The notes: generated by a model from the sequence alone, not told the origin. 36,053 nt of DNA from CAZCFB01 sp964511535 (GCA_964511535.1 CAZEFW010000093.1:1-36053), one strand, 5' to 3'; counted from the first letter of the stretch, positions 15,069-24,123 are shown. Numbers and translations are program-made.

Positions 15069-16886
15069 TTACAGCCCGTAGCACTTCTTCTTCGCTGCCT
15101 CGTCTTTCAAGCTCTTGCAATAGGAGAAGCCGCCCATGCCGCAGCCGGGGCTGGCGCTGGTGCTCTTGGGGTAGAGCAGCCCGTAGCATTTCCCCAGCGG
15201 GTTGCAGCCCGTGGGTGTGACAGCACCCCAGGAGCCGCTGCTGCCCTTGCACTTGTACACCTCGCAGCCCAGGTGCGTACCGAGCCTGCAGCCGGCCTTG
15301 AGCCTGGCCATGCAGCTGTCCCAGCAGGTCTTGGCCGCCGGGCACTCGATCCACACCCCGGTGGGCGGGGGCTTGCAAACCTCGCACTCCGGACATGAGC
15401 CCACCTTGCGGAAGGAGCTGCCGGGCGGGCGCGTGGGCCGGGGGCAGCTGCCCGCGGAGATGGTCTGGCTGCCGGCGGAGCCGAGGGTGATGCGCCGCGT
15501 ATTGGACATCTTTCCCAGCTTGATCTGGGTGAACTTGCCCAGGTAGTCCACCGGGTACTGGCCGTAGCTGGGGAAGCTGGGGCCCATCTTGCCCACGGCC
15601 CACGGGTCGGTGTGGTACAGGCTCTTGCGCGCCGCCTCGGGCAACTCGAAGTAGTCCTTGTTGGTGGAATAGTTGGCGGCGATGGCCAGGATCCACTTGT
15701 CGCCCACCTTGGCCTGCCGGAAGACGAACTTGTCGCCCTTGAGGAAGCCCTTGAGGATGGTGTTGTTGGGGTGCTTCTTCAGGATGGCGTTGATGAAGTC
15801 CTTGCGCGACAGGGTGGAGTACATGCCATAGGCGTGCCCCACGAACTTGCCGTACAGGCCGCCGACCACCGGCACATCCGGCGCCGCGGCGCGCACGTAC
15901 CAGGCCTGCTTGACGCCGAACTTCTGGCAGTCCTTGAGCGTGTGGTAGATGCTCGAGAACGCTTTCTGCATGCAGTTGCCGATGGCGCGGCGGAAGTCCA
16001 CCGGGATGATGTGGTTCGCCTCTCGCTGCAGCCAGGCCAGGCGGTTGAGCTGACAGTGGGCCATGTTGGCGTCTGTCTCCCAGCCGCGCCAGTCGATGGA
16101 CTTGAGGTAGGCGTTCTCCGCCAGCCCGCGCAGCAGCAGCTGCGGCCAGTAGAGGAACATGTTGCCGTACTTCTCCCCCGAGCGGCCCTGGTTGATGGAC
16201 CGCAGATCGGAGTTGGCCCGGTTGATGGACTGGATCAGGCACTGGGTGAGGTTCTTCGGCTCGCCGGCCAGGGCCTTGGCGGCGCCGCCGCTCTTCTGCA
16301 CCGAGGGCAGCAGGTCGTGGGTCACGTCCGACACCTGGTCGGCGATGGCCTCCACCAGGGCCTGCTCGGTCTGGCCCTTGATCTTCGCCAGGCGCGCCTT
16401 GACCGCCGACGCGAAGGCCGACACCGACTGCTTGTGCCCCACGTTGGCGTACATCAACGCGGCGGCCAGGCTGATCCCCGAGAGGTGCGCCTCGCCCTTG
16501 ACGACGCCGTCCGCCGCGCCGGGCAGCGCTTGCACGGTGCCGTCCGCCTGCACCTCGGCCACCGAGAAGAGCGGCAGGTGGCTGACCGGATCCGCGGGCA
16601 GCGCGGACAGGAGCACCACGTCCCCTGGCTTGACCTTGACCTTGACGCTGAACTCCCCGGCGCCCGAGGTGGTGGTGACACCCAGGGAGTCGCCCGTCGT
16701 CAGGCTCAGGGCCCCCACGTCGAGGCCGCCCCACGTGACCTCGGAGCTGTAACCGAGCCCGCTCACCTTGCCGCTGATGGTGACCTCGGACTCTCCGACG
16801 CTGGTCTCGTCGCTGCACCCGACCAGCGCCACCAGCGCCAGCGCGAGCGCCCCGCGCAGGGGCGCCATGTGGACCATCCAACCCAT
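15069..16886 (-). CDS. Cys-rich secreted lipoprotein of unknown function
   Basis: The best start is the ATG at 16886, which has GGGGAG 7 bases upstream; an in-frame GTG lies 6 bases earlier. The product is 605 residues with a lipobox (LVGC, Cys24). An N-terminal beta-rich segment (about 30-100, TISGKVSGLGYSSEV) resembles a small Ig/carboxypeptidase-regulatory-like domain. A helical middle region follows. The last 120 residues are Cys-rich (CPECEVCKPP, CWDSCMARLKAGC and others), suggesting a disulfide-stabilised surface domain. No catalytic motif is recognised. Confidence 0.82.
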   Translation of the reverse strand: MGWMVHMAPLRGALALALVALVGCSDETSVGESEVTISGKVSGLGYSSEVTWGGLDVGALSLTTGDSLGVTTTSGAGEFSVKVKVKPGDVVLLSALPADPVSHLPLFSVAEVQADGTVQALPGAADGVVKGEAHLSGISLAAALMYANVGHKQSVSAFASAVKARLAKIKGQTEQALVEAIADQVSDVTHDLLPSVQKSGGAAKALAGEPKNLTQCLIQSINRANSDLRSINQGRSGEKYGNMFLYWPQLLLRGLAENAYLKSIDWRGWETDANMAHCQLNRLAWLQREANHIIPVDFRRAIGNCMQKAFSSIYHTLKDCQKFGVKQAWYVRAAAPDVPVVGGLYGKFVGHAYGMYSTLSRKDFINAILKKHPNNTILKGFLKGDKFVFRQAKVGDKWILAIAANYSTNKDYFELPEAARKSLYHTDPWAVGKMGPSFPSYGQYPVDYLGKFTQIKLGKMSNTRRITLGSAGSQTISAGSCPRPTRPPGSSFRKVGSCPECEVCKPPPTGVWIECPAAKTCWDSCMARLKAGCRLGTHLGCEVYKCKGSSGSWGAVTPTGCNPLGKCYGLLYPKSTSASPGCGMGGFSYCKSLKDEAAKKKCYGL

Positions 16887-16941
16887 GCTCACACTCCCCG
16901 GGGCTCTGGGCCCCTCCTGTTGTCACCTGTCTTTGGAATCG

Positions 16942-16971
16942 ATTATCGAGCCCATGCCCGGGCTGGATCAA
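16942..16971 (-). promoter_or_regulatory. Sigma-70-type promoter for the Cys-rich lipoprotein gene
   Basis: On the minus strand TTGATC (complement of 16966-16971) and GATAAT (complement of 16942-16947) are 18 bases apart. The leader of about 50 bases carries the Shine-Dalgarno site. This contrasts with the leaderless genes nearby. Confidence 0.4.
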
Positions 16972-17010
16972 GGTGCTGCTCGCTCCCGTGGCGGCTTCAC
17001 CCTGCATTGT

Positions 17011-17035
17011 CTACCAGACTGGTAGACTTACCAGT
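17011..17035. promoter_or_regulatory. Overlapping inverted repeats, candidate operator
   Basis: CTACCAG-A-CTGGTAG (17011-17025) overlaps ACTGGTA-GACT-TACCAGT (17018-17035), giving three alternating half-sites of TACCAGT type. Such nested dyads are typical of TetR/AcrR- or MarR-type repressor sites. It lies 35 bases before the ATG at 17070, in the divergent region between two lipoprotein genes. No regulator gene is in the window. Confidence 0.5.
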
Positions 17036-17069
17036 AACAGGTCAACAGGATCGACAAGGAGGCGGAGCC

Positions 17070-17885
17070 ATGGAGGCGTTGCGCGCGAGCGGGAGGATGA
17101 TGTTTTTTGTTGCGATGGGGTTGGCGGTGGCGGCCTGCGGCAGCAAGGCGCCGCCCGAGGAGGAGGAGGGCGGTGATGCGCTGATGCTGTCTGACGTGAC
17201 GGTCCTGGCGCGGGCCGGCTCGACCTGGAACGCCGGAGCCACCAGCGTCTCGGCCAACGTGGTGCACGCCAGCTCCCAGGTGACCCAGTACTTCACCCGG
17301 GCCACCAGCGACTGCCTCGTCTATGCGGGCGTGCTCAACTGGGTCAGCGACAAGGGGCTCTCACCGCTGACCCTGACGTCGTCCCGCCAGAAGGCCACCG
17401 CCAGCTGGACCGGCACGCGGTACAACATCACCGGGCTCAAGGCCGGCGCCGCGTTCAACACCTCGGACACCCTCACCGTGCAGGCCAGCGCCGGCGCCAC
17501 CGAGAGCGTCCAGGCGCCGGCGGCGGTCAACGCGGCCACGGTGCTCGGCACGCCGTCGGGGCTCTCCACCGAGTTCCGCGCCCCGGACGGCGGCTTCGAC
17601 TATTTCTACGTCTTCATGCAGGACACCGGCCTCGGCCCGGGCCAGTCGGGCGTGATGTGTTTCATCAAGCATGACGACATGAAGCTGAGCGGCGGCCAGC
17701 GCACGGCCCCGCTCTTCTCGGCGGCGATCCAGGCGGAGATGACCAGGCGCAGCATGACGCCCAAGACCATCTGGGCCGCCATCTACCGCTGGAAGGACAG
17801 CAGCAAGTTCTTCCCCGGCGCCGCGCGCACTGTGCCGGTCCAGGCCGGCCGCATGTTCCAGGTCAGCGCCCAGAACCTGAAGTAG
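17070..17885 (+). CDS. Lipoprotein of unknown function
   Basis: This 271-residue protein starts at ATG 17070 with AAGGAGG 7 bases upstream. The signal MEALRASGRM, then a hydrophobic run, ends in VAACGSK (Cys23), followed by a Glu-rich linker. The mature part is Ser/Thr/Ala-rich and beta-like, with WNAGATSVSANVVHASSQVT and, later, CFIKHDDMKLSGGQR. No known family is recognised. The operator-like dyads directly upstream suggest controlled expression. It faces the minus-strand moeA fusion gene with only 3 bases between stop codons. Confidence 0.82.
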   Translation: MEALRASGRMMFFVAMGLAVAACGSKAPPEEEEGGDALMLSDVTVLARAGSTWNAGATSVSANVVHASSQVTQYFTRATSDCLVYAGVLNWVSDKGLSPLTLTSSRQKATASWTGTRYNITGLKAGAAFNTSDTLTVQASAGATESVQAPAAVNAATVLGTPSGLSTEFRAPDGGFDYFYVFMQDTGLGPGQSGVMCFIKHDDMKLSGGQRTAPLFSAAIQAEMTRRSMTPKTIWAAIYRWKDSSKFFPGAARTVPVQAGRMFQVSAQNLK

Positions 17886-17888
17886 CGC

Positions 17889-19820
17889 TCACCCCTCCCA
17901 CGCCACGGTGCCCATGGGGGCCACGTCGTAGCCGCCCAGGGCCTCGACGGTGTCCCTGAAGGTCTGGCTGGCCATGGTCTGCCGCACCACGACCACCCGC
18001 GGGTCGTCCCACAGCGCCGCCGGGATGCACAGGTCGTAGCGCTCCGTGGCCACCGGCACGAAGTCGAGGTCCAGGGCGCGCGCCGCGGCGAGGATGCCGA
18101 GCCCCACGTCGGCGGCGCCCGACAGCACCTGCACGGCCACGGTCATGTGGGTGTACTCCTCCTGGTCGTAGCCCTGGATCTGGCCCGGGTCGATGCCCTG
18201 GCGCCGCAGGTGGTAGTCCAGCAGCACGCGGGTGCCCGAGCCGCCCTGCCGGTTGACCAGCCGCACCCCGTCACGGGCCAGGTCCGCGAAGTCGTGGATG
18301 CCCAGGGGGTTGCCCTTCTTGACCATCAAGCCCTGCTCGCGGAAGGCCAGGGTCAGCAGCCGCACCGGCGTGCCCTTGAGGTGCCGCTGCACGTAGCTGA
18401 CGTTGTACTCGCCGGTGTCCGGATCGAGCAGGTGGGTGCCGCCCATGTGGCAGCGCCCGGCGCGGATGGCCATCAGCCCGGCCAGCGAGCCGAGGTTCGA
18501 CGCGGAGACCTGAAGCTGGGGCGACAGCCGGCGGGCCTGGTCGGCCAGGTGGTCCAGGGTCACGTCGTGGCTGCCCACCACGATGAGGGTCCGGTCCACG
18601 GCCCCGGCGGGCCCGAGCACCTCCGCCGCCGCGCTGGCGTCCTCGTCCAATCCCTCCAGATCGGCCGGGATGCGCAGCACGCCGTCGGCGCGGGTCAGCG
18701 AGGTGATGGCCCCGGCGCCGCGCTTGAGCGGCGTGGCCACCACCCGGTCCCCCACCCGCCCCAAGTGCACGCGCAGGAACTCTTCCAGGCCGAGCCTGGA
18801 CGCAAGGCGCCGCCCCGGCGTGACGGTCACCGTCGGTCGCTCGGCCGCCACCTGCCCCTGCATGCGCGCCAGGGCCGGGCCGACGAACTGATCGAAGCAG
18901 ACCCACGCCGACACCGGGTAGCCCGGCGTGCCCACCAGGGCCTTGCCCCGCGCCTCGGCCAGCAACGTGGGCTTGCCCGGCATCGCCATCACGCCGTGGA
19001 CCAGCACCTGGCCCAGGGCCGCGGCCACGTGGGAGGTGTAGTCGCGCGAGCCGGCCGACACGCCCGCGTTGACCAGCACCATGTGCGCGCCCGAGTCGAG
19101 GACGCCCGACACGGCCGCCTGGATCAGCTCCAGCTCGTCCGCCGCCCGGGGCAGCACCTCCGGCTCGCCCCCCGCCTCGCGCACCAGACCGGCCAGGAGG
19201 ATGGAGTTGGTCTCGAGGATGGCGCCCGGCTCCAGGGGCGCGCCCTGGGCCAGGTCGCGCCAGTCCACCAGCTCGCTGCCGGTGGGCAGGATCGCCACCC
19301 GCGGTCGCCCGAGCACGCGCACCTCGAACACGCCCGCGGTGACCAGGGCCGCGATGTCGGCCGCGCCCAGCCGGTGGTGGTGCGGCAGCACCAGCTCGCC
19401 GGCCACCATGTCCTCGCCCACCCGGCGTACATGCTGCCACGGGAAGGCCGCGGCGTGGATCACCGCCTCCTCCGGTTCGGGCTGCTGCACCTGCTCGATC
19501 ATGATCACCGCGTCAGCGCCGGGCGGCAGCGGCTGGCCGGTGTTGATGGGCAGCGCCTGCTCCCCCACCGTGAGGGTCACCGGGCGCTCCTCGCTGGCGC
19601 CGTAGGTGTCGGCCGCGGTGACGGCGAAGCCGTCCATGGCCGCGCCGTTGTACGACGGCGAGCTGAACACCGAGAACACCGGCCCGGCGGTCACGCGGCC
19701 CAGCGCGTCGACGGTTCGCATCGCCTCGTCGCCCACCAGGGCGGTCCAGTCGAAGGCGTCCAGGAACAGCTCCCGCGCCCGGGCCAGCGGCTTCATCTTC
19801 AGGTAGACGTTTCGCTTCAC
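17889..19820 (-). CDS. moeA: MoeA fused to a periplasmic-binding-type (LysR-substrate-like) domain
   Basis: This 643-residue protein has MoeA at residues 1 to about 405: AAMDGFAV, TGQPLPPGADAVIMIE, ILPTGSELV, NAGVSAGSRDY, MPGKPTLL and GTPGYPVSAW. The rest (about 407-643) is a PBP-like domain beginning LIVVGSHDVTLDHLA, with GGTHLLDPDTGEYN and RQGGSGTRVLLDYHL. MoeA inserts molybdate or tungstate into adenylylated molybdopterin. The fused domain is known in some archaeal and bacterial MoeA proteins and may sense a metal or cofactor. Start: GTG with GGAG 7 bases upstream. It lies 15 bases after the other moeA, so the two are co-transcribed. Confidence 0.9.
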   Translation of the reverse strand: MKRNVYLKMKPLARARELFLDAFDWTALVGDEAMRTVDALGRVTAGPVFSVFSSPSYNGAAMDGFAVTAADTYGASEERPVTLTVGEQALPINTGQPLPPGADAVIMIEQVQQPEPEEAVIHAAAFPWQHVRRVGEDMVAGELVLPHHHRLGAADIAALVTAGVFEVRVLGRPRVAILPTGSELVDWRDLAQGAPLEPGAILETNSILLAGLVREAGGEPEVLPRAADELELIQAAVSGVLDSGAHMVLVNAGVSAGSRDYTSHVAAALGQVLVHGVMAMPGKPTLLAEARGKALVGTPGYPVSAWVCFDQFVGPALARMQGQVAAERPTVTVTPGRRLASRLGLEEFLRVHLGRVGDRVVATPLKRGAGAITSLTRADGVLRIPADLEGLDEDASAAAEVLGPAGAVDRTLIVVGSHDVTLDHLADQARRLSPQLQVSASNLGSLAGLMAIRAGRCHMGGTHLLDPDTGEYNVSYVQRHLKGTPVRLLTLAFREQGLMVKKGNPLGIHDFADLARDGVRLVNRQGGSGTRVLLDYHLRRQGIDPGQIQGYDQEEYTHMTVAVQVLSGAADVGLGILAAARALDLDFVPVATERYDLCIPAALWDDPRVVVVRQTMASQTFRDTVEALGGYDVAPMGTVAWEG

Positions 19821-19835
19821 GTGAGGCTCCGTGGT

Positions 19836-21071
19836 TCAGGGAAACAGCAGCACCGTGACCTCGGCGCCCTGGTCGAGGCCCTCATGGCCCAGCGGGACCT
19901 GCACGAGCCCGTGCGCCCGGGTCAGGGTGTGCAGCAGCCCCGACTTGCCCAGCAGGGGCTCCGCCTCCCGCTGGTCCTCGGGGCCGGTGAGCCGAACGCG
20001 CACGAAGGACGCCCGCCCCGGGGCCCCCGGCAGGTTCCGCGTCAGCCGGGCGCGCGCCCGCGGGAAGCGGACGAACGGCTCGGCGGGTCGGCCCAGCAGC
20101 CGCTCCATCATCGGCTCCACGAACAGGTGGAAGGCGATGACGCAGGAGGTGACCTGCCCCGGCAGGCCCAGCAGCTGGCGCTCCCCGGCCCGCACCCAGA
20201 TGAACGGCTTGCCCGGGGCCACGCTCACCCCGTGCACGAGCAGCTCGCTGTCCGAGAACGCGGTGAACACCCGGGCGGTCAGGTCCCGCGTGCCCACCGA
20301 CGAGCCGCCCGAGATCAGGGTCAGGTCGCACCGCTCCGCGGACCGCTCCACCGCCGCGCGCAGGGCCGCCTCGTCGTCGGTGACCAGGCCGAGAGCTTCA
20401 GGGTGCCCGCCCGCGCCGCGCACCTGGGCGGCCAGGGTGTGGCTGTTGACATCCCGCACCTGCCCCGGGGCGGCATCCCCCTCCACCGGCACCACCTCGT
20501 CGCCGCTGGAGATGATGCCCACCCGCGGCCGCCGCCTGAGCATGGGCCGGGCGACCCCCAGGGCCGCCAGCAGCCCCACGTCCTGGGCGCGCAGAGTCGA
20601 GCCCGCGGGCAGCAGGGTCTGGCCCCGGGCCGCGTCGTCGGCCTTGCCCACCACGTGACCGCCAGGCGCCACCGACCGGCTCACCTCCACCAGGTCCTGC
20701 TCGAGCTGGCGCGTGTGCTCCACCATGACCACCGCGTCGGCGCCCCCGGGCAGCATGCCGCCGGTGCCGATGCGCGCGCACTGCGAGGGGCCGAGGTCGA
20801 AGTCAGGCGTCTCGCCCATGCGCACCTCGCCCACCAGCGTGAGGTAGCCTGGCGCCCCTTCGCTGGCGCCGAAGCTGTCCCGGGCCTGCACCGCGTAGCC
20901 GTCCATGGTGGCGCGGTCGAACCCGGGCAGGTCGTGGGGCGCGCGCAGGTCATGGGCCAGGGTGCGCCCCGCCGCCTGCTCCAGCGGGACCTCCTCGGCC
21001 GGCAGCGGCGCGATGTCCGCGGCCCGCGCGAGGACCTGCTCCAGGGTCTGCACCTCGAAGAACGGCTTCAT
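19836..21071 (-). CDS. moeA: Molybdopterin molybdenumtransferase MoeA
   Basis: This 411-residue enzyme has the full set of MoeA motifs: TMDGYAV, GTGGMLPGGADAVVMVEHT, IISSGDEVVP, NSHTLAA, SGGSSVGTRD, APGKPFIW and LGLPGQVTS. It catalyses metal insertion into the adenylylated pterin to give active Mo- or W-cofactor. Length is normal for the stand-alone form. It keeps the GGSSVG loop, where the fused paralogue has NAGVSAG, so the two may differ in specificity. It is the first gene of the moeA pair. A TGC-TAAAGT -10 element ends 7 bases before the ATG, and no Shine-Dalgarno is seen. Confidence 0.92.
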   Translation of the reverse strand: MKPFFEVQTLEQVLARAADIAPLPAEEVPLEQAAGRTLAHDLRAPHDLPGFDRATMDGYAVQARDSFGASEGAPGYLTLVGEVRMGETPDFDLGPSQCARIGTGGMLPGGADAVVMVEHTRQLEQDLVEVSRSVAPGGHVVGKADDAARGQTLLPAGSTLRAQDVGLLAALGVARPMLRRRPRVGIISSGDEVVPVEGDAAPGQVRDVNSHTLAAQVRGAGGHPEALGLVTDDEAALRAAVERSAERCDLTLISGGSSVGTRDLTARVFTAFSDSELLVHGVSVAPGKPFIWVRAGERQLLGLPGQVTSCVIAFHLFVEPMMERLLGRPAEPFVRFPRARARLTRNLPGAPGRASFVRVRLTGPEDQREAEPLLGKSGLLHTLTRAHGLVQVPLGHEGLDQGAEVTVLLFP

Positions 21072-21078
21072 GCCAGGA

Positions 21079-21084
21079 ACTTTA
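21079..21084 (-). promoter_or_regulatory. Extended -10 for leaderless moeA
   Basis: On the minus strand TGC-TAAAGT is followed by TCCTGGC (7 bases) and then the ATG at 21071. Confidence 0.55.
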
Positions 21085-21109
21085 GCACCACCGCGCGAGG
21101 GTGGGACGC

Positions 21110-22549
21110 CTACTTGCGCGTGGTGCGCGGGCAGCGCAGCTTCAGCTGGAGCCGCTGCCCCGGGAGGGTCTGGAGCTCGAGGATGGGCCGGTCCCAGCGC
21201 TCGGCGACCTCCTGCAGGTGCTTGACCGTCCTTGCGAGCGCGCCGCGGGCGGCGGCGGCCTCTGCCCCGAGGGAGAGCTCAACCAGCGCGTGGGCCGGCA
21301 CCGTGCGCCAGCGCCAGCGCTTGCTGTACACCGTCACGGTGCGGCGGGCGGGATCGGTCAGCTGCTCGGCCCGCACCAGCGTCACCTGCTTGCCGGAAGC
21401 CTTGAGCGCGCGCAGCTGCTCTGCCAGGGCCTCCATGGTGGGCGCGGTCTGTTCCACCCGGGCGCCATCCACCTGCAGCAACGCCCCGACGCCGCCAGGG
21501 GCAGCGGCGACCTCCGCCTGCAGGGTGCGCTTGCCCGCGGCCCTGGCCGCCCGGGTTGTCCCGCGCGCGCGGCAAGCATCGTCCGACTCCTTGGCGCGGC
21601 ACGGCCGGGACAGCCAGACCCGCCGCCCCTGCACCTTGACCCGCTCCGCGCGCACCCTCGTCACTTTCCGGCCCTGCGTGCTCAGGCCCACCGGCGGCCG
21701 GAAGGTCTCCCGGCAAGGATCGTTGCCGCGCCGCGGACAGCGCAAGCGGCCGAAGAAGCGGCCCCGGCGATCCGGGTCGTCTCGGCACCGGCCGCGCCAG
21801 CGATCGTCCCTGGAGCAGCGGATCCGCACGTGCATGTGATCGGTGTGCGCCCGGCCCCGGGGCGGCCGCATCAGGGTCTTCTCCGCCCGTCTGATCAGCG
21901 CGCGAGGCTCGCCCAGCTTCGCCGCGTGGTCCAGCAGCCACCGCCGCACGCCCAGCGACATGAACACCACCCGCACCCGCGCATGCTCGTCGGTGAGCAT
22001 GGCCTTGATCAGGGCCCAGTTTCGCTTCACGTCGAACCGGCGCGGCGGCACCTGCATTTTTTCGGTGGGGTAGTAGCAGAGCCGGGCCATGGCGTCGGGC
22101 GCGTAGGCCGGCATGCAGTCGCCTGGCGCCATGGGTTTGCCCGCCTCATCCACGGCGTAATACAGCAGGTCCACGTCCCGGCCCGCCTGGTGCGAGCGGT
22201 GGTTTGGGGCCGAGCCGCCGCGCTCCTTGGACAGGTCCCCCACGCCCAGCAGCGCGCCCGGGTGCGCCCGGTTCACAGCGGCCGCGGCCCTGCGGATCAG
22301 GCCCACGAGCTCCTCGGTGCCGAACCGCAGCCCGCGAGAGCGCCACGGCTCGGAGATGATGTACCCCTCCCCCTGAGGCGCCAGGGCGGCCGGGTAGGCC
22401 AGCCCGCCCCGGTTGACCCGCCCACACGAGACGCTCTGCGTATCCATGGGCGGCGGCTCGGGCGGCGGCGGCTCGGCGCGCCGCGCCCCGGCGGGGGCGG
22501 GCAGCATGAGCATGAGCATGAGCAACAGGGCCGGCAGGAGCGACTTCAC
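21110..22549 (-). CDS. mepA: MepA-like penicillin-insensitive murein endopeptidase (M74) with long C-terminal extension
   Basis: This 479-residue protein starts at GTG 22549, 6 bases after the stop of the PHP-fold gene. A signal peptide (Leu/Met-rich, to about residue 21) is followed by a Pro-rich stretch. The M74 zinc motif is intact: GVGDLSKERGGSAPNHRSHQ and GRDVD, giving His117, His120, Asp125 and Asp127, with the last ligand in AHTDHMHVRI (His235/238/240). MepA cleaves D-Ala-meso-DAP cross-links in peptidoglycan. After about residue 250 there is an extra 230-residue Arg/Cys-rich domain absent from E. coli MepA (about 274 residues), possibly a wall-binding region. Confidence 0.87.
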   Translation of the reverse strand: MKSLLPALLLMLMLMLPAPAGARRAEPPPPEPPPMDTQSVSCGRVNRGGLAYPAALAPQGEGYIISEPWRSRGLRFGTEELVGLIRRAAAAVNRAHPGALLGVGDLSKERGGSAPNHRSHQAGRDVDLLYYAVDEAGKPMAPGDCMPAYAPDAMARLCYYPTEKMQVPPRRFDVKRNWALIKAMLTDEHARVRVVFMSLGVRRWLLDHAAKLGEPRALIRRAEKTLMRPPRGRAHTDHMHVRIRCSRDDRWRGRCRDDPDRRGRFFGRLRCPRRGNDPCRETFRPPVGLSTQGRKVTRVRAERVKVQGRRVWLSRPCRAKESDDACRARGTTRAARAAGKRTLQAEVAAAPGGVGALLQVDGARVEQTAPTMEALAEQLRALKASGKQVTLVRAEQLTDPARRTVTVYSKRWRWRTVPAHALVELSLGAEAAAARGALARTVKHLQEVAERWDRPILELQTLPGQRLQLKLRCPRTTRK

Positions 22550-22555
22550 GGGGCC

Positions 22556-24004
22556 CTACTCGACGTAGATCGGGTTGGAGTAGATCCAGATCGTGCGCTT
22601 GATCAGCTTGGCGCCCTTGCTGCCGAGGTAGGTCTCGAGGTGCCGCGGGACCATGTGCACCTCGGCCCGGTATGCGCCAGGCGCGGTGGCGGTGTGGCTG
22701 AGGGCGCTCTTTCCCTGGGCCACGGTGGACAGCTTGCCGGCCGAGTCCACGCGCAGCAGCCGCAGCTCCAGCTCCGGCGCGGTCACCGCCGGGTCGGGAT
22801 CGAGCAGCGAGGGGAGCGACACCTTCAACACCGGGCTGGCGCTGACGCTGACCTGGGCGCCCATCTCGTGGATCGTACCGCCGGCCGCGGCGTGAAAGTC
22901 GAAGCCGGTCGGCGTACCGAGCACCTCGAACACCATGTACCCTCTGCCCAGCTTCAGCGCCTCGCGCACAGCGTCGGGGGTGATGGCCTTGACCCGCAGG
23001 TGGTTGCTGAACCAGCGGAACATGCGCCGGTAGCTGTCCATGCGTTCGCCGTCCCGCGCGGGCAGGGGCAGCACGTTCTGGTGCGCGTCGGTCCCCAGCG
23101 CGCCGGCGGTGGGGCGCAGGGCCAACAGCGCGCTCCACTTGTCCACGGCGTTGCCGCTGGGCACGAAGAAGGCGAGGAACCCCAGGTCAGGCTGCGGGTC
23201 GGTGGCATCCTTGCCGAAGAAGGGCGCCAGATCGTTGATGTAGCCCAGCTTGGACAGCCCGAGATGCTTCTCGCGGATGGTGGGGTCGAGGTTGGCGTGC
23301 AGGTTGTAGACCTCGATGCCGTCCAGCTTGTGCTGCTTCAGCTCGGCCAGAGGCTTGCTCTCGGTGTGGGCCTGGTACAGCGCCGCCCCCGCGGCGCGAA
23401 GCTTGCCGTCCAGCGCGGTATCGCTGCCGCCGTACAGCGCCTTGAGCTGAGCCGTGGGGCCGTCGATGTGCCGCTGCAGCCCAAGGGGCATGGTGGCCTT
23501 GAGCTCGGCGCCCACCATCATCAGCGGGCGGAAGCTGTCGGAGCACTTGAAGCGCGCGGCCACCTTCTTGCCGCCCGCGAGCACCGCCTCGTCGCCTGCG
23601 CGCAGCAGCAGCAGCTCATCGAAGGCGGTGGTGGCCAGGCTGCTGATGTGCTCGGTGAGCATCAGCGCGTCCACCCGGGTCTTGCACAGCCCCTGCTTGA
23701 GCTGGCCCAGGCATTTTTCGTTGGGTTTGCCGTTGATGGTGGGCTTGCCGTCGCAGGCGTCGTGGGAGTGCACCGAGTGGGCGTGCACGATGGTGCGGGC
23801 GATGCGCAGGCCGCGAACGGCGGCGATCCTGCTCGAGTCGGGCTGGCCGGGGTCCCAGGGGCGCGGCTGCGCCAGCGTGTCCAGCGGTACGGTGTCAGCA
23901 GTGGGGCCCAGGTCCGACGCCGGCGCGGCGTCCTCCTGGCAGCCCATGGCCAGGAGCACCAGGAGCGCACCGGCCGTCAGGGTTGGATTCGTGGTGGCAG
24001 TCAT
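22556..24004 (-). CDS. PHP-fold metal-dependent lipoprotein
   Basis: Starting at ATG 24004 this gives 482 residues with a lipobox (LAMGC, Cys22). PHP-domain landmarks are visible: AHSVHSHDACDG (His76, His79, His81, Asp85), MLTEHISS (Glu118, His119), QAHTES (His213), DGIEVYN (Glu231) and GALGTDAHQN (Asp306, His308). PHP proteins use a metal cluster for phosphoester hydrolysis, but exported members often have unknown substrates. A C-terminal beta domain (about 370-482) follows. The frame stays open further upstream, but that part is antisense to the M28 gene. TATACT ending 8 bases before the ATG indicates a leaderless start. It probably forms an operon with mepA. Confidence 0.82.
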   Translation of the reverse strand: MTATTNPTLTAGALLVLLAMGCQEDAAPASDLGPTADTVPLDTLAQPRPWDPGQPDSSRIAAVRGLRIARTIVHAHSVHSHDACDGKPTINGKPNEKCLGQLKQGLCKTRVDALMLTEHISSLATTAFDELLLLRAGDEAVLAGGKKVAARFKCSDSFRPLMMVGAELKATMPLGLQRHIDGPTAQLKALYGGSDTALDGKLRAAGAALYQAHTESKPLAELKQHKLDGIEVYNLHANLDPTIREKHLGLSKLGYINDLAPFFGKDATDPQPDLGFLAFFVPSGNAVDKWSALLALRPTAGALGTDAHQNVLPLPARDGERMDSYRRMFRWFSNHLRVKAITPDAVREALKLGRGYMVFEVLGTPTGFDFHAAAGGTIHEMGAQVSVSASPVLKVSLPSLLDPDPAVTAPELELRLLRVDSAGKLSTVAQGKSALSHTATAPGAYRAEVHMVPRHLETYLGSKGAKLIKRTIWIYSNPIYVE

Positions 24005-24012
24005 TACAGCCG

Positions 24013-24018
24013 AGTATA
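24013..24018 (-). promoter_or_regulatory. -10 element for the leaderless PHP-fold gene
   Basis: TATACT on the minus strand is followed by CGGCTGTA (8 bases) and the ATG at 24004. Confidence 0.55.
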
Positions 24019-24123
24019 CGCCACCGCACCAGCCACCGGTCTCTCGTTTTCGAAGATCCCGACTCGCACACATCTGAAAAAGCCGTTGAATATCAAGCCC
24101 CGGGAGAGTGGCACGGTCGGTGC

